DNA of 64,000 nt from Acidovorax sp. (GTDB lineage Bacteria; Pseudomonadota; Gammaproteobacteria; Burkholderiales; Burkholderiaceae_C): positions 1-64,000 of the forward strand of contig NZ_JADHVT010000007.1 in assembly GCF_016783915.1 (NCBI RefSeq). The letters run 5' to 3'. The number at the start of each line of letters is the position of its first letter. Positions within the stretch are counted from its first letter, which is position 1. The position numbers and the translations under genes are program-made. Of the stretch, positions 42,426-51,091 are shown piece by piece. The notes below the pieces were generated by a model that worked only from the letters and a program-made list of their open reading frames with translations, had not been told where the DNA came from and made no database searches.

Positions 42426-43604
42426 ATGCACAAGACCCTCACCTCACCACGCCGCCGCACACTGCTGGCCGCCGCTGGCGCCGCCGCACTCACCAGCCCG
42501 CTGTCGGTGCTGGCGCAGTCGGGCGAAGACATCGTGATTGGCGGCTCCATCCCGCTCACCGGCGTGTTCGCGTTTGCGGGCGTGGGCATCAACGCAGGCA
42601 TTGGCGACTACGTGAAGATGGTCAACGACGCGGGCGGCATCAAGGGCCGCAAGCTCAAGTACGTGCCCGAGGACACGGGCTACAAGGTCGACGTGTCCGT
42701 GGCCGCGTACAAGAAGATCACCAGCCAGAACAAGGTTCATCTCTACTACGGCGACTCCACAGGCTTCTCCAAAACCATCAACCCCGAGCTGGACCGCGCG
42801 GGCACCACGCTGATGGCCGGGGCCTCGTTTGCATCAGAGCTGAACGACCCCGCCAAGTACCCGAACCAGTTCCTCGTGGGCCCCGACTACACCGAGATGT
42901 TCGGCATCCTGCTCAAGCACATCGCCAAAGAGAAGCCCGGCGCCAAGGTGGCCTTCGTGTACTCCGACTCCGAGTTCGGCCGCGACCCCATCGAGAAAAG
43001 CGAGGCCGAAGCCAAGAAGCTTGGCCTGTCGGTGCCCGTCAAGATCATGACGCCCGCCGGCAGCGTGGACGTGTCGGGCGAAGTCATCAAGCTGCGCCGC
43101 GCAGCCCCTGACTACACCATCTTCCACGGCTACATCCTCGCGCCCATCCCCGAGTTCATCACCCAGGGCAAGCAGCAGGGCATGACCAGCAAGTGGATGG
43201 GCACCTTCTGGACCATGGACAGCTCCACCGTGATGAAGATGGGCGACGCCGCCGACGGCTTCATGGGCGTGATGCCCTACCGCTATTACTACGACACCGA
43301 GAAGGCGCCCATGCTGGAGAAGATCCGCGCACTGCGGCCCGAGTACCAGAGCACGGCCTACATCCAGGGCTTCCTGGCCGCCATGCTGTTCACCGAGGCG
43401 GCCAAGCGCACGCTGGATGCGGGCAAACCCCTCGATGGCAAGAACCTCAAGGCTGCACTCAACAGCATCAAGGACTTCGACACGGGCGGCCTCATCGGCG
43501 TGCCGATCACCATCAGTGGCAACTCCATCCCCGTGGGCCGTGTGTACCGCGCGGACATGAAGGCCCAGAAGATGGTTGCCGCCTCGGACTGGATCAAGCT
43601 CTGA
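42426..43604 (+). CDS. Branched-chain-type ABC transporter substrate-binding protein
   Basis: A 392-residue periplasmic protein. AGGAG precedes the ATG at the right distance. The signal peptide has consecutive arginines (SPRRRTLLAAAGAAALTS) ending SVLAQS, possibly a Tat-type signal. The mature part is a two-lobed LivJ-like fold: IVIGGSIPLTGVFAFAGVGI at the start, YYGDSTGFSKTINPELDRAG around the ligand site, and KVAFVYSDSEFGRD between lobes. It captures the substrate for the LivH/LivM-type permease; the ligand cannot be read from sequence. Confidence 0.92.
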   Translation: MHKTLTSPRRRTLLAAAGAAALTSPLSVLAQSGEDIVIGGSIPLTGVFAFAGVGINAGIGDYVKMVNDAGGIKGRKLKYVPEDTGYKVDVSVAAYKKITSQNKVHLYYGDSTGFSKTINPELDRAGTTLMAGASFASELNDPAKYPNQFLVGPDYTEMFGILLKHIAKEKPGAKVAFVYSDSEFGRDPIEKSEAEAKKLGLSVPVKIMTPAGSVDVSGEVIKLRRAAPDYTIFHGYILAPIPEFITQGKQQGMTSKWMGTFWTMDSSTVMKMGDAADGFMGVMPYRYYYDTEKAPMLEKIRALRPEYQSTAYIQGFLAAMLFTEAAKRTLDAGKPLDGKNLKAALNSIKDFDTGGLIGVPITISGNSIPVGRVYRADMKAQKMVAASDWIKL

Positions 43605-43617
43605 CCTCGCCTTTGCC

Positions 43618-44436
43618 ATGACCCAGCCAACCCCGGCCAACGTCCTCGAAGTCAACAATATCGAGGTCATCTACAACAAGGTGGTGCAGGCCCTGCGCGG
43701 CCTGTCGCTGGCCGTGCCGCGGGGGCAGATCGTGGCGCTGCTGGGCAGCAACGGGGCAGGCAAGAGCACCACGCTCAAAGCCATCTCGGGCCTGCTGGCG
43801 CTGGAAGATGGCGTGGTCGAAAGCGGCAGCATCCACTTCAACGGCCAGCCCACGGCCGCCGTGGCCCCGCAGCAGCTGGTGCGCAACGGCCTGAGCCACG
43901 TGATGGAAGGCCGCCGCGTGTTTGAAGACCTCACGGTCGAAGAGAACCTAGTGGCCGCCACCTATGCACTCACGGGCCGCAAGGATGCAACGCCGGATTT
44001 CGACCTGGTCTACAGCTACTTTCCACGTCTGCATGAGCGGCGCAAGGGCCTGGCCGGGTACCTGTCGGGCGGCGAGCAGCAGATGCTGGCCATTGGCCGC
44101 GCGCTGATTGCGCAGCCCCAGCTCATCCTGCTCGACGAGCCCTCGCTGGGGCTTTCTCCGAAGCTGGTGGAAGACATCTTCACCATCATCGCGCGCATCA
44201 ATGCCGAACGCGGCACCAGCATGCTGCTGGTGGAGCAGAACGCCACCGTGGCGCTGGCCGTGGCGCACCGGGGCTACATCATGGAGAACGGCAAGATCGT
44301 GATCGATGGCACGGCCGAACGCCTGGCCAACGACCCGGATGTACGTGAGTTCTACCTCGGCATGGGTGGCGGTGGTGAGGCGAAAAGCTTCAAGGACATC
44401 AAGCATTACAAGCGTCGCAAACGTTGGCTGTCATGA
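43618..44436 (+). CDS. Branched-chain-type ABC transporter ATP-binding protein (LivF-like)
   Basis: A 272-residue ATPase. Walker A GSNGAGKSTT is near residue 42; the signature is YLSGGEQQMLAIGRA; Walker B is LILLDEPSLGLSP; the H-loop region is LVEQNATVALAVAHRG. A basic C-terminal extension (KSFKDIKHYKRRKRWLS) goes beyond standard LivF; such tails recur in cassettes linked to acyl-CoA ligases. The stop overlaps the ligase start by 4 bp (ATGA), tying transport to activation of the imported acid. Confidence 0.92.
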   Translation: MTQPTPANVLEVNNIEVIYNKVVQALRGLSLAVPRGQIVALLGSNGAGKSTTLKAISGLLALEDGVVESGSIHFNGQPTAAVAPQQLVRNGLSHVMEGRRVFEDLTVEENLVAATYALTGRKDATPDFDLVYSYFPRLHERRKGLAGYLSGGEQQMLAIGRALIAQPQLILLDEPSLGLSPKLVEDIFTIIARINAERGTSMLLVEQNATVALAVAHRGYIMENGKIVIDGTAERLANDPDVREFYLGMGGGGEAKSFKDIKHYKRRKRWLS

Positions 44437-46235
44437 GCACACTTCCCGAACTCACCCTGCCCCAGATGCTGCGCGAACGCGAACGCACTGATTCGCAGTG
44501 CATCGCCATCCGGCAAAAAGACTTCGGCATCTGGAAGCCGTTCAGCTGGGCCCAGTACCACCTGCGCGCCAGCCACTTCGGCCTGGGCCTGCGGGCACTG
44601 GGCCTGCCTGCGGGCGGGCATGTGGGCGTGATCTCCGAGAACCGCATCGAATGGGTGCTGGCCCAGATGGGCGCGGGCCTGGTAGGCGCCGTGACGGTGG
44701 GCGTGTACCCCACCAGCCCCACCAACGAGGTGGCCTATGTGGTGGGCCATGCCGACATCGAGATCATGGTTTGCGAAGACCAGGAACAGACCGACAAGCT
44801 GCTGGCCGCGCTGCCCGAGCTGCCGCGCCTGAAAAAGATCGTGGTCATGGAGACCAAGGGCCTGCGCAGCTTTGCGCCCCAGGTGCGGCAGTTCATCACC
44901 ACGTTTGACGAGGTGGAACGGCTAGGCGCGGCATCCAATCAACAAACCATCATCGACGACGCGCTCGGACACCAGACGCTGGACGATGTGGGCCTGATGA
45001 TCTACACCTCGGGCTCCACCGGTAAGCCCAAGGGCGCGATGATTTCGTACCGCAACATCCGGGGCGTGGTGCCTGGCATCGTGGACCGGCTGGAGCTATC
45101 GCGGGACACCACCCACCTGTCGTACCTGCCGCTGTGCCACGTGGCCGAGCAGATGCTGACCAGCTTTGTGCCCGTGTACCTCGGCTCGCAGGTGAACTTT
45201 GGCGAATCCATCCGCACCGTGCAGGAAGACCTGCGCGAGGTCGCGCCCACCATGTTCCTGGGCGTGCCGCGCATCTGGGAAAAACTGCACGCCGCCATCC
45301 ACATCAAGCTGCAAGAAACCGGCGGCCTGCGCCGCGCGCTGTTCCACAAGGCCTACAACGCCTGCAAGCCGCTGGCCGAAAAGCCGCGCAGTGCCTGGAG
45401 CGCTGCCGACAAGCTGACCTTTGCCGCCAGCTACTGGCTGGTGTTCCGCGCGCTGCAGAACTTCATCGGCCTGCGCAATGCCCATGTGGCGCTCACCGGC
45501 GCCGCGCCCATTCCGCCCGATGTGGTGCGTTTCTTCCGCGTGCTCGGCGTGCCGCTCATCGAGGTGTATGGCCTGACCGAATCCACCGGCATGGTCACGG
45601 GCCACCGGTTGGACCATGTGGTGGTCGGCACCGTGGGCGTGCCCACGCTGGGCGTGGAGCACCGCATTGCTGACAACGGAGAGCTGCAGATCAAGGGCGA
45701 CATGGTGTTTGTGGGCTACTACAAGAATCCTGAGGCCACGGCCAGCAGCATCATCGACGGCTGGCTGCATACGGGTGACGTGGTGCGCGAGGAGCAAGGC
45801 CAGATCAAGATCGTGGACCGCCTCAAGGACATCATGATCACCGCGGGCGGCAAGAACCTCACGCCGTCCGAGATCGAGAACACGATGAAGGGCAGCCCGT
45901 TCATCAAGGAATGCATCATCGTGGCCGAGGCGCGCAAGTTTGTCGGCGCGCTGGTGATGATCGACTACGAGACCGTGGGCAAGTGGGCCGAGGCACGGCG
46001 CATTCCGTTCACGCACTTTCGCTCGCTGGTGGAGCACCCCGAGGTGCGTGGCCTCATCGACGTCGAAATCAACCAGGGTAACCAGCGCTTGGCGCAGGTC
46101 TCGCAAATCCGCAAGTTCCACCTGCTGACCAAGGAGCTGGACCACGACGACGGCGAGGTGACCGCGACCATGAAGGTGCGTCGCTCCAGCATCTACAAGA
46201 CCTATGCGTCCGAGATCGAGGCGCTGTACCAATAG
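44433..46235 (+). CDS. AMP-dependent acyl-CoA synthetase (long-chain/aromatic acid type)
   Basis: A 600-residue adenylating enzyme. The ATP-binding P-loop IYTSGSTGKPKGAM is near residue 190; the second core motif is VYGLTESTGM; the hinge is GWLHTGDVVREEQGQIKIVDR, followed by KDIMITAGGKNLTPSEIEN and the catalytic-Lys region. This subgroup (FadD15-like, with a long insertion and a helical cap) activates fatty or aryl-alkanoic acids as CoA esters. Translation is coupled to the LivF-like ATPase. Together with the upstream transporter and the enoyl-CoA hydratase after it, this suggests uptake, activation and beta-oxidation of a carboxylic acid. Confidence 0.9.
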   Translation: MSTLPELTLPQMLRERERTDSQCIAIRQKDFGIWKPFSWAQYHLRASHFGLGLRALGLPAGGHVGVISENRIEWVLAQMGAGLVGAVTVGVYPTSPTNEVAYVVGHADIEIMVCEDQEQTDKLLAALPELPRLKKIVVMETKGLRSFAPQVRQFITTFDEVERLGAASNQQTIIDDALGHQTLDDVGLMIYTSGSTGKPKGAMISYRNIRGVVPGIVDRLELSRDTTHLSYLPLCHVAEQMLTSFVPVYLGSQVNFGESIRTVQEDLREVAPTMFLGVPRIWEKLHAAIHIKLQETGGLRRALFHKAYNACKPLAEKPRSAWSAADKLTFAASYWLVFRALQNFIGLRNAHVALTGAAPIPPDVVRFFRVLGVPLIEVYGLTESTGMVTGHRLDHVVVGTVGVPTLGVEHRIADNGELQIKGDMVFVGYYKNPEATASSIIDGWLHTGDVVREEQGQIKIVDRLKDIMITAGGKNLTPSEIENTMKGSPFIKECIIVAEARKFVGALVMIDYETVGKWAEARRIPFTHFRSLVEHPEVRGLIDVEINQGNQRLAQVSQIRKFHLLTKELDHDDGEVTATMKVRRSSIYKTYASEIEALYQ

Positions 46236-46260
46236 CCCTGGGCTCAGCGCATTGGGACCC

Positions 46261-46320
46261 ACTTACTATCAAAACAGGAGCTGATAGCGCAATATCCACT
46301 AGCGCTTGAAGCGGATTTGA
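46261..46320. repeat. Dispersed intergenic palindromic repeat, copy 8
   Basis: TACTATCAAAACAGGAGCTG, ATAGCGCAATATCC, ACTAGCGCTTGAAGCGGATTT. It fills the gap between the ligase and the enoyl-CoA hydratase gene, ending one base before the latter's ATG. Confidence 0.75.
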
Positions 46321-46321
46321 C

Positions 46322-47155
46322 ATGAAAAAGACCGCCACAGACCCTGCAGCGTCCTCCACCGCACCGTCCGCGCCCGCCCCACAGCCGCCCCTGCTGCTGG
46401 AGCGCATCGGCGCCATCGCCACGCTACGCTTCAACCGGCCCGATGCACTCAACGCCATTGACGTGCCCATGGCCAACGCTTTCCTCGCAGCCGTGCAGAC
46501 CCTTGCCGCCGACCCTGGCGTGCGGGCCGTGGTGCTGTGTGGCAACGGCCGGGGCTTCATGGCCGGGGGCGACCTGGCCACGCTGCGCGCTGACCCAGTG
46601 CAGGGCGCCATCGACATCCTCACACCGCTGAACCAGGCCCTGCTGCTGATGGCGCAGATGAATGCCCCTGTCATCGCTCAGGTGCACGGTGCGGCCGCAG
46701 GTGCGGGCTTGAGCCTGGTGCTGATGGCCGACTATGTCATCGCCGCCGAAGGTACGCGCTTCAACCTGGCGTACATCAACCTGGGCACCAGTTGCGACGT
46801 GGGCGCATCGTGGGCGCTGCCGCGCATCGTGGGCGTGCGCCAGGCGCTGGAGATTGCGCTGCTGGGCGAAGCCCTCACGGCCGACGACGCACTGCGCCTG
46901 GGCCTGGTCAACCGCGTCGTGCCTGCCGCCGAACTGGACCGTGCTACCACCGCCCTGGCCCAGCGCCTGGCCAGCGGCCCCACGCTGGCCTACGGCGCGA
47001 TGAAGCGCCTGATGCGCGCGTCGATGGACCACACCCTGCCCGAGCAACTGACCGCAGAAAAAGACGCCTTTGTGCACTGTGCGGGCACCGAGGACTTCCG
47101 CGCAGGGGTGGAGGCTTTTCACCAACGCCAAAGCCCGCAGTTTGTGGGGCGCTAG
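46322..47155 (+). CDS. Enoyl-CoA hydratase/isomerase family protein
   Basis: A 277-residue crotonase-fold enzyme. A Pro/Ala-rich 20-residue lead precedes RIGAIATLRFNRPDALNAID. The oxyanion-hole peptides are GNGRGFMAGGDLATL and HGAAAGAGLSLVLMADYVIA. At the usual glutamate positions it has GTSCDVGASWALPRIVG, where Asp/Ala replace the hydratase Glu pattern; it could be an isomerase or an atypical hydratase. Co-directional with and 86 bp behind the acyl-CoA ligase, probably part of the same degradation unit despite the repeat copy between them. Confidence 0.87.
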   Translation: MKKTATDPAASSTAPSAPAPQPPLLLERIGAIATLRFNRPDALNAIDVPMANAFLAAVQTLAADPGVRAVVLCGNGRGFMAGGDLATLRADPVQGAIDILTPLNQALLLMAQMNAPVIAQVHGAAAGAGLSLVLMADYVIAAEGTRFNLAYINLGTSCDVGASWALPRIVGVRQALEIALLGEALTADDALRLGLVNRVVPAAELDRATTALAQRLASGPTLAYGAMKRLMRASMDHTLPEQLTAEKDAFVHCAGTEDFRAGVEAFHQRQSPQFVGR

Positions 47156-47322
47156 TCCGACATCCCTTTTCTTTCAGATTCCCTGTTGTGCCACGGCCGC
47201 CCTGCGCAGGCATTGGTCACGGTTCCAGAACACACCGTTTGCCCGCCCCCGGTTTATCCCGGCGCCGAGGCCGTCTACAGTCCACACAGTGTCACCACTG
47301 GATGCGCGAAAGACAAATCCCC

Positions 47323-48096
47323 ATGATCACCGTCCGTCCCTCCTCCGAACGGGGCCGGTCCTCCACCGGCTGGCTGCACAGCGCCCACAGCTTTTCGTTT
47401 GGCGATTACTTTGATCTGCGCCACCAGGGCCATGGCAACCTGCAGGTGCTCAACGACGACACCGTGGCGCCTGGCAAAGGCTTTGGCACCCACGGACACC
47501 GCGACATGGAGATCGTGAGCTATGTGCTCGAAGGCGCCCTGGCCCACCAGGACAACCTGCACGAACGCACCGGGCAAGGGCCCGTCACCACCACTGCATC
47601 CAAACCACCAGATCCTGATCCTGCAGCGGCCCCCACGGGCATCCTGCGCCCCGGCGACGTGCAGCGCATGAGCGCGGGCTGGGGCGTACGGCACAGCGAG
47701 TTCAATGCGCTGCACGACCAGCCCACCCATTTTCTGCAGATCTGGATCAAGCCCCTGTTCACAGGCATCCGCCCCAGCTACGCGCAAAAACACTTCCCAC
47801 CCGCAGACCGCAGGGGCCGCCTGGCGCGCATTGCCTCACGCAGGGGAGACGACGGCTCCGTGAGCATGAACGGCGACGCATCTATCTGGGCAGGCCTTTT
47901 CGATGGCGACGAAACCGCCACACAGGTGCTGGACCCCGAGCGCCTGGCCTATGTGCATGTGGCCCGGGGCACGCTGCAAGTCAACGGCGTTGTTCTGTCC
48001 GGCGGCGATGGCGCCTTGCTGGACGGCGAGAGCACGATGACGCTGCACGACGGCAGCAACGCCGAGGTGCTGGTGTTTGACCTGGCGCGGCGTTAA
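47323..48096 (+). CDS. Pirin family protein
   Basis: A 257-residue bicupin. The N-terminal domain shows the family motif GWLHSAHSFSFGDYFD and the metal site THGHRDMEIVSYVLEGALAHQD (His-x-His and Glu ligands), with a third His in WGVRHSEFN. The C-terminal domain lacks the metal ligands, as usual. Bacterial pirins are iron-binding, with roles from quercetin oxidation to redox control. An odd Pro/Thr-rich loop (TASKPPDPDPAAAPTG) interrupts the first cupin. It is followed 32 bp later by chaC. Confidence 0.88.
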   Translation: MITVRPSSERGRSSTGWLHSAHSFSFGDYFDLRHQGHGNLQVLNDDTVAPGKGFGTHGHRDMEIVSYVLEGALAHQDNLHERTGQGPVTTTASKPPDPDPAAAPTGILRPGDVQRMSAGWGVRHSEFNALHDQPTHFLQIWIKPLFTGIRPSYAQKHFPPADRRGRLARIASRRGDDGSVSMNGDASIWAGLFDGDETATQVLDPERLAYVHVARGTLQVNGVVLSGGDGALLDGESTMTLHDGSNAEVLVFDLARR

Positions 48097-48128
48097 ACCG
48101 CCTGATCAAAGCGCATGGAACTGGCGGC

Positions 48129-48881
48129 ATGACCCCCGACAACGCATTCCTTCACTTGCCCGAGCTGCAGGGCCGACTGACCCCCGCCCATGCCTCGGGC
48201 CTGCGGCTTACCGACGAGGTGCTGGCCGAATGGGACGCACAGGCGCGCTGCCAGGGCCTGCCCGCCCACTGGCGCCTGCCCGACAGCGAGGTCGAGCGCT
48301 CCCGCCGCGAGGTGCTGGCGACCATCCACGCGCAGCAAGACCCCCTGTGGGTGTTTGCCTATGGCTCGCTGATGTGGAACCCCGGCTTCCATTTCGACGA
48401 AGTGCGCCGCGCCCGCCTGCCCGGTTTTGCACGCCGCTTTGCGCTGAGCACCACCATCGGCCGGGGCACACCCGATTGCCCGGGCCTGGTGCTGACCTTG
48501 CAGCGCAGTGGCGACGCAGACCCGCAAGGCTGCGAGGGCCTGGCATTTCGCATCCCGGCCCCCTTGGTGGATGACGAATCCCGCCTGCTATGGCGGCGCG
48601 AAATGATCACCGGCGCCTACTGCCCTCAACTGCTTCCTTTGCCCACCCCCCAGGGTGAGGTGCAGGCTCTGGTGCTGGTGGCCAACACGGCCCATATCCA
48701 TTACCAGGGCGATCTGACGCTGCAGGCAACGGCCGCGACGATTGCCACCGCCTGCGGGCGCATTGGCAGCAACCGGGACTACCTGGAGCAGCTGGTGCGG
48801 CAGCTAGATGTGCTGGGAGTGAAAGACGGGTATGTAGAAGTGCTGCACAAGCGAGTGGCACAAGAGAAACCAACTACCTGA
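48129..48881 (+). CDS. chaC: Gamma-glutamylcyclotransferase ChaC-like
   Basis: A 250-residue enzyme that splits glutathione to 5-oxoproline and Cys-Gly. The substrate loop FAYGSLMWNPGF is near residue 76, followed by ARRFALSTTIGRGTPDCPGL, and GCEGLAFRIP; the catalytic Glu lies in the segment WRREMITGAYCPQL. A C-terminal GSNRDYLEQLVRQLDVLGVKDGYVE motif is also typical. Cytoplasmic. It probably shares a transcript with the pirin gene. After its stop the base composition falls toward the AT-rich segment. Confidence 0.9.
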   Translation: MTPDNAFLHLPELQGRLTPAHASGLRLTDEVLAEWDAQARCQGLPAHWRLPDSEVERSRREVLATIHAQQDPLWVFAYGSLMWNPGFHFDEVRRARLPGFARRFALSTTIGRGTPDCPGLVLTLQRSGDADPQGCEGLAFRIPAPLVDDESRLLWRREMITGAYCPQLLPLPTPQGEVQALVLVANTAHIHYQGDLTLQATAATIATACGRIGSNRDYLEQLVRQLDVLGVKDGYVEVLHKRVAQEKPTT

Positions 48882-51060
48882 AATCTGCGGCAGTCCGTGC
48901 CCAAGGGTACAACCCTTGTAACCACCGGGTTCGTCCCCGACAAATGCGGGCATGGTCCATGAAACAATAGTGAAGAAAACGTCTATGCCCATAGTTCTTC
49001 CTTCTCCTAACACTAGGCGCTCTTCGCGTGAAAGTATTGCTCAAACCTCTTGAGATTAGGAATACAGGGGCAGCGCCTCAAATTTATTCATAGCCCCTCC
49101 CATGAAAAAAATTATCTTTATCGCAGCATTTCTTTTTTCTTCTATCGCCTTTGCCAACACTCTCTCGTCCAAGGGACCTGTCTCAAGCATCATTGTGATG
49201 CCTTGGGATATCAATCAGGATGCCAATTTACTGAAAAGCATCAAAAAACATGGCTTTAGTCATGTGACTTTCTATCTGAATTGGTCCGACATTGAGAATC
49301 AAAAAGACCAATATCAATTTTCCCACTATTACAAGTATCTTGATGCAATTGTCAACAGCGGACTTTCTCTGATACTAGTCCTCGACATGGGGGGGCGATC
49401 ATATCTCGATGAAAATGGAAAAAAAATACCGGATACATCCACGGTACCCGCATGGATCTATAAGAATCATCCAGACTTAGTAATGAAAAATTTTTCTGGA
49501 GACTATCAATGGCAATTAGATTTCACCGACGAATTGATTAAAAATAAATCAACGGAATTCGTTGAAAAAACAGTTCTCCATTTCTCCAATCGCTACCCTA
49601 GAAAAATACTTGGCTTTGCAATAGGCCTACAGGAGGAGCATGAGATCAAATATGGACAAACTGGCTACCAATGGCGTGACTACAAGGAATCTACTCAGCG
49701 GGATTTTTTAAAAAAGTATGGCACATCCCAACCTAGGATCGACTACAACAACAACATTCAACTTGGCCCCCAAAAGATAGAACCGCTTCTCCACGCGCAC
49801 AAGGAATACCGAGAAAACCGACTCCGTAATGCCACATGTCTATATGCCAAAGTAATCCAAAAAAGTGGATCCTTAGCAATAGGTTACTTCGCGGAGACCT
49901 TCACCTCGCATGACGCCATCTATGCAACTGGTGTTGTGGAAAAATTGGCAGACTGCATCGATATTGCCGTTATAGATTTCAATTTCTATGATGGATATAA
50001 ACTTATTCCAGACACGGATGTTCTTCCTACGCTCGCCAACTACCTGGCTTCATTAGGATATAAGCAAATCATGGTAGGAGCCTATGCCGAAGTATGGGAA
50101 AGGCAAAAGAAAACTCATGAGCTGATTCCTTACATCAACCACACTATCACTCAAGCGCTTTCTCAGGCTAACGTCATTGGCTTCGAAGTGGGAGGCTTTC
50201 AGCGCCAGGCAACTGCAGGTCAGTCAGCAACTATCGATACGGAAAAGCTCAGTACCATTTCGATCAAGTCGCCAAATGACAAGTCAGCGCCTCAGAAACA
50301 AAAGATCAGGATTGGTATTCTGGGCTCCTCCACAAATTTCTATGTCTGGCATGGAGACCGAAGTGCAGGCCGGAACATCCATCGGGACGCGCTGTTTGCG
50401 GCGTACAAAATCCTTAGTAGCCAGCCAGAACTGGATGTTCATGTTATTGGTGAAAAAAATCTGCTTCAGGAAGACCCCATCATTCAAAGTTTTGATGCCA
50501 TCCTGGTTCCGCACCAAGCAGCGCTACCGCAAAGCATCAAATCCAAACTGACCACCTATTGGAAAGAAGGGGGTGCGCTTATTCAGGACATGCGCCTTGG
50601 AGAGTTTGATGAAAATGGGGCAGCAACTGCCGACTGGATGAACGAGGTTTTTGGTATTTCCAAGATAAAATGGAAAAACAAAGGCGGCGTATTTTTGATC
50701 GAAAATGAAATCTACCGCCTCAAACCGTCGTCTCGCCTCTACACCAGCTACGCTTCCATAACCCCCCGCCAGGGTTACAAGCTGCTGGCGACAGACATCC
50801 TGCATCGCGATACGGGCATCATGGTGCGGGGCGAGCGCACCCTGGCCTTTGGGTTCATGCCGCAGTTGGTCGAAGACAAGACAAAGGAAGCCTGGAGAAA
50901 ACTGTTCCTCCGCGAAATCATGAACGTAGTGCCTAAAAAATCAGCCCCCGTGCAAGCGAAGTAGCGTTTTTTAGGGCGCGATGATTTGCACAATCCACCG
51001 ACTTGATCAGTGCACCCCGCGCAATGGGCTCACACAGGCCCCTTGCTGACAAGGCTCAAA
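48882..51060. other. AT-rich segment, probable recent horizontal acquisition
   Basis: From about 48.9 kb the sequence turns markedly AT-rich, with many AAAAAT/TTTTT runs and A/T-ending codons, and returns to GC-rich at about 51.0 kb. It holds a single gene and no transposase, tRNA or clear flanking direct repeat. The change is visible within 100-200 bp at each side. Confidence 0.75.
49102..50964 (+). CDS. Secreted glycoside-hydrolase-like protein (GH42-like barrel plus glutamine-amidotransferase-like domain)
   Basis: 620 residues, with AT-rich codon use unlike every neighbour. The signal peptide MKKIIFIAAFLFSSIAFA is clear. Residues about 25-390 look like a TIM barrel of the beta-galactosidase/GH42 type: FYLNWSDIENQKDQYQFSHY, LDAIVNSGLSLILVLDMGG, an acid/base candidate in GLQEEHEIKYG and a later candidate Glu in VGAYAEVWE. 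Residues about 400-540 (IRIGILGSSTNFYVWHGD, FDAILVPHQAALPQ, GGALIQDMRLGEF) resemble the flavodoxin-like trimerisation domain of GH42 enzymes. The substrate is probably an extracellular glycan. Family assignment rests on pattern, not on a search; catalytic residues are tentative. Confidence 0.62.
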   Translation: MKKIIFIAAFLFSSIAFANTLSSKGPVSSIIVMPWDINQDANLLKSIKKHGFSHVTFYLNWSDIENQKDQYQFSHYYKYLDAIVNSGLSLILVLDMGGRSYLDENGKKIPDTSTVPAWIYKNHPDLVMKNFSGDYQWQLDFTDELIKNKSTEFVEKTVLHFSNRYPRKILGFAIGLQEEHEIKYGQTGYQWRDYKESTQRDFLKKYGTSQPRIDYNNNIQLGPQKIEPLLHAHKEYRENRLRNATCLYAKVIQKSGSLAIGYFAETFTSHDAIYATGVVEKLADCIDIAVIDFNFYDGYKLIPDTDVLPTLANYLASLGYKQIMVGAYAEVWERQKKTHELIPYINHTITQALSQANVIGFEVGGFQRQATAGQSATIDTEKLSTISIKSPNDKSAPQKQKIRIGILGSSTNFYVWHGDRSAGRNIHRDALFAAYKILSSQPELDVHVIGEKNLLQEDPIIQSFDAILVPHQAALPQSIKSKLTTYWKEGGALIQDMRLGEFDENGAATADWMNEVFGISKIKWKNKGGVFLIENEIYRLKPSSRLYTSYASITPRQGYKLLATDILHRDTGIMVRGERTLAFGFMPQLVEDKTKEAWRKLFLREIMNVVPKKSAPVQAK

Positions 51061-51091
51061 GCGCAAGGTTCCAGGGCTCTCCTTGCCCTGC

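Noticed and set aside
48882-51060. An insertion sequence or genomic-island integrase in the AT-rich segment
   Set aside because: I see no transposase or integrase frame, no tRNA and no terminal inverted or direct repeats. Only the composition points to transfer.
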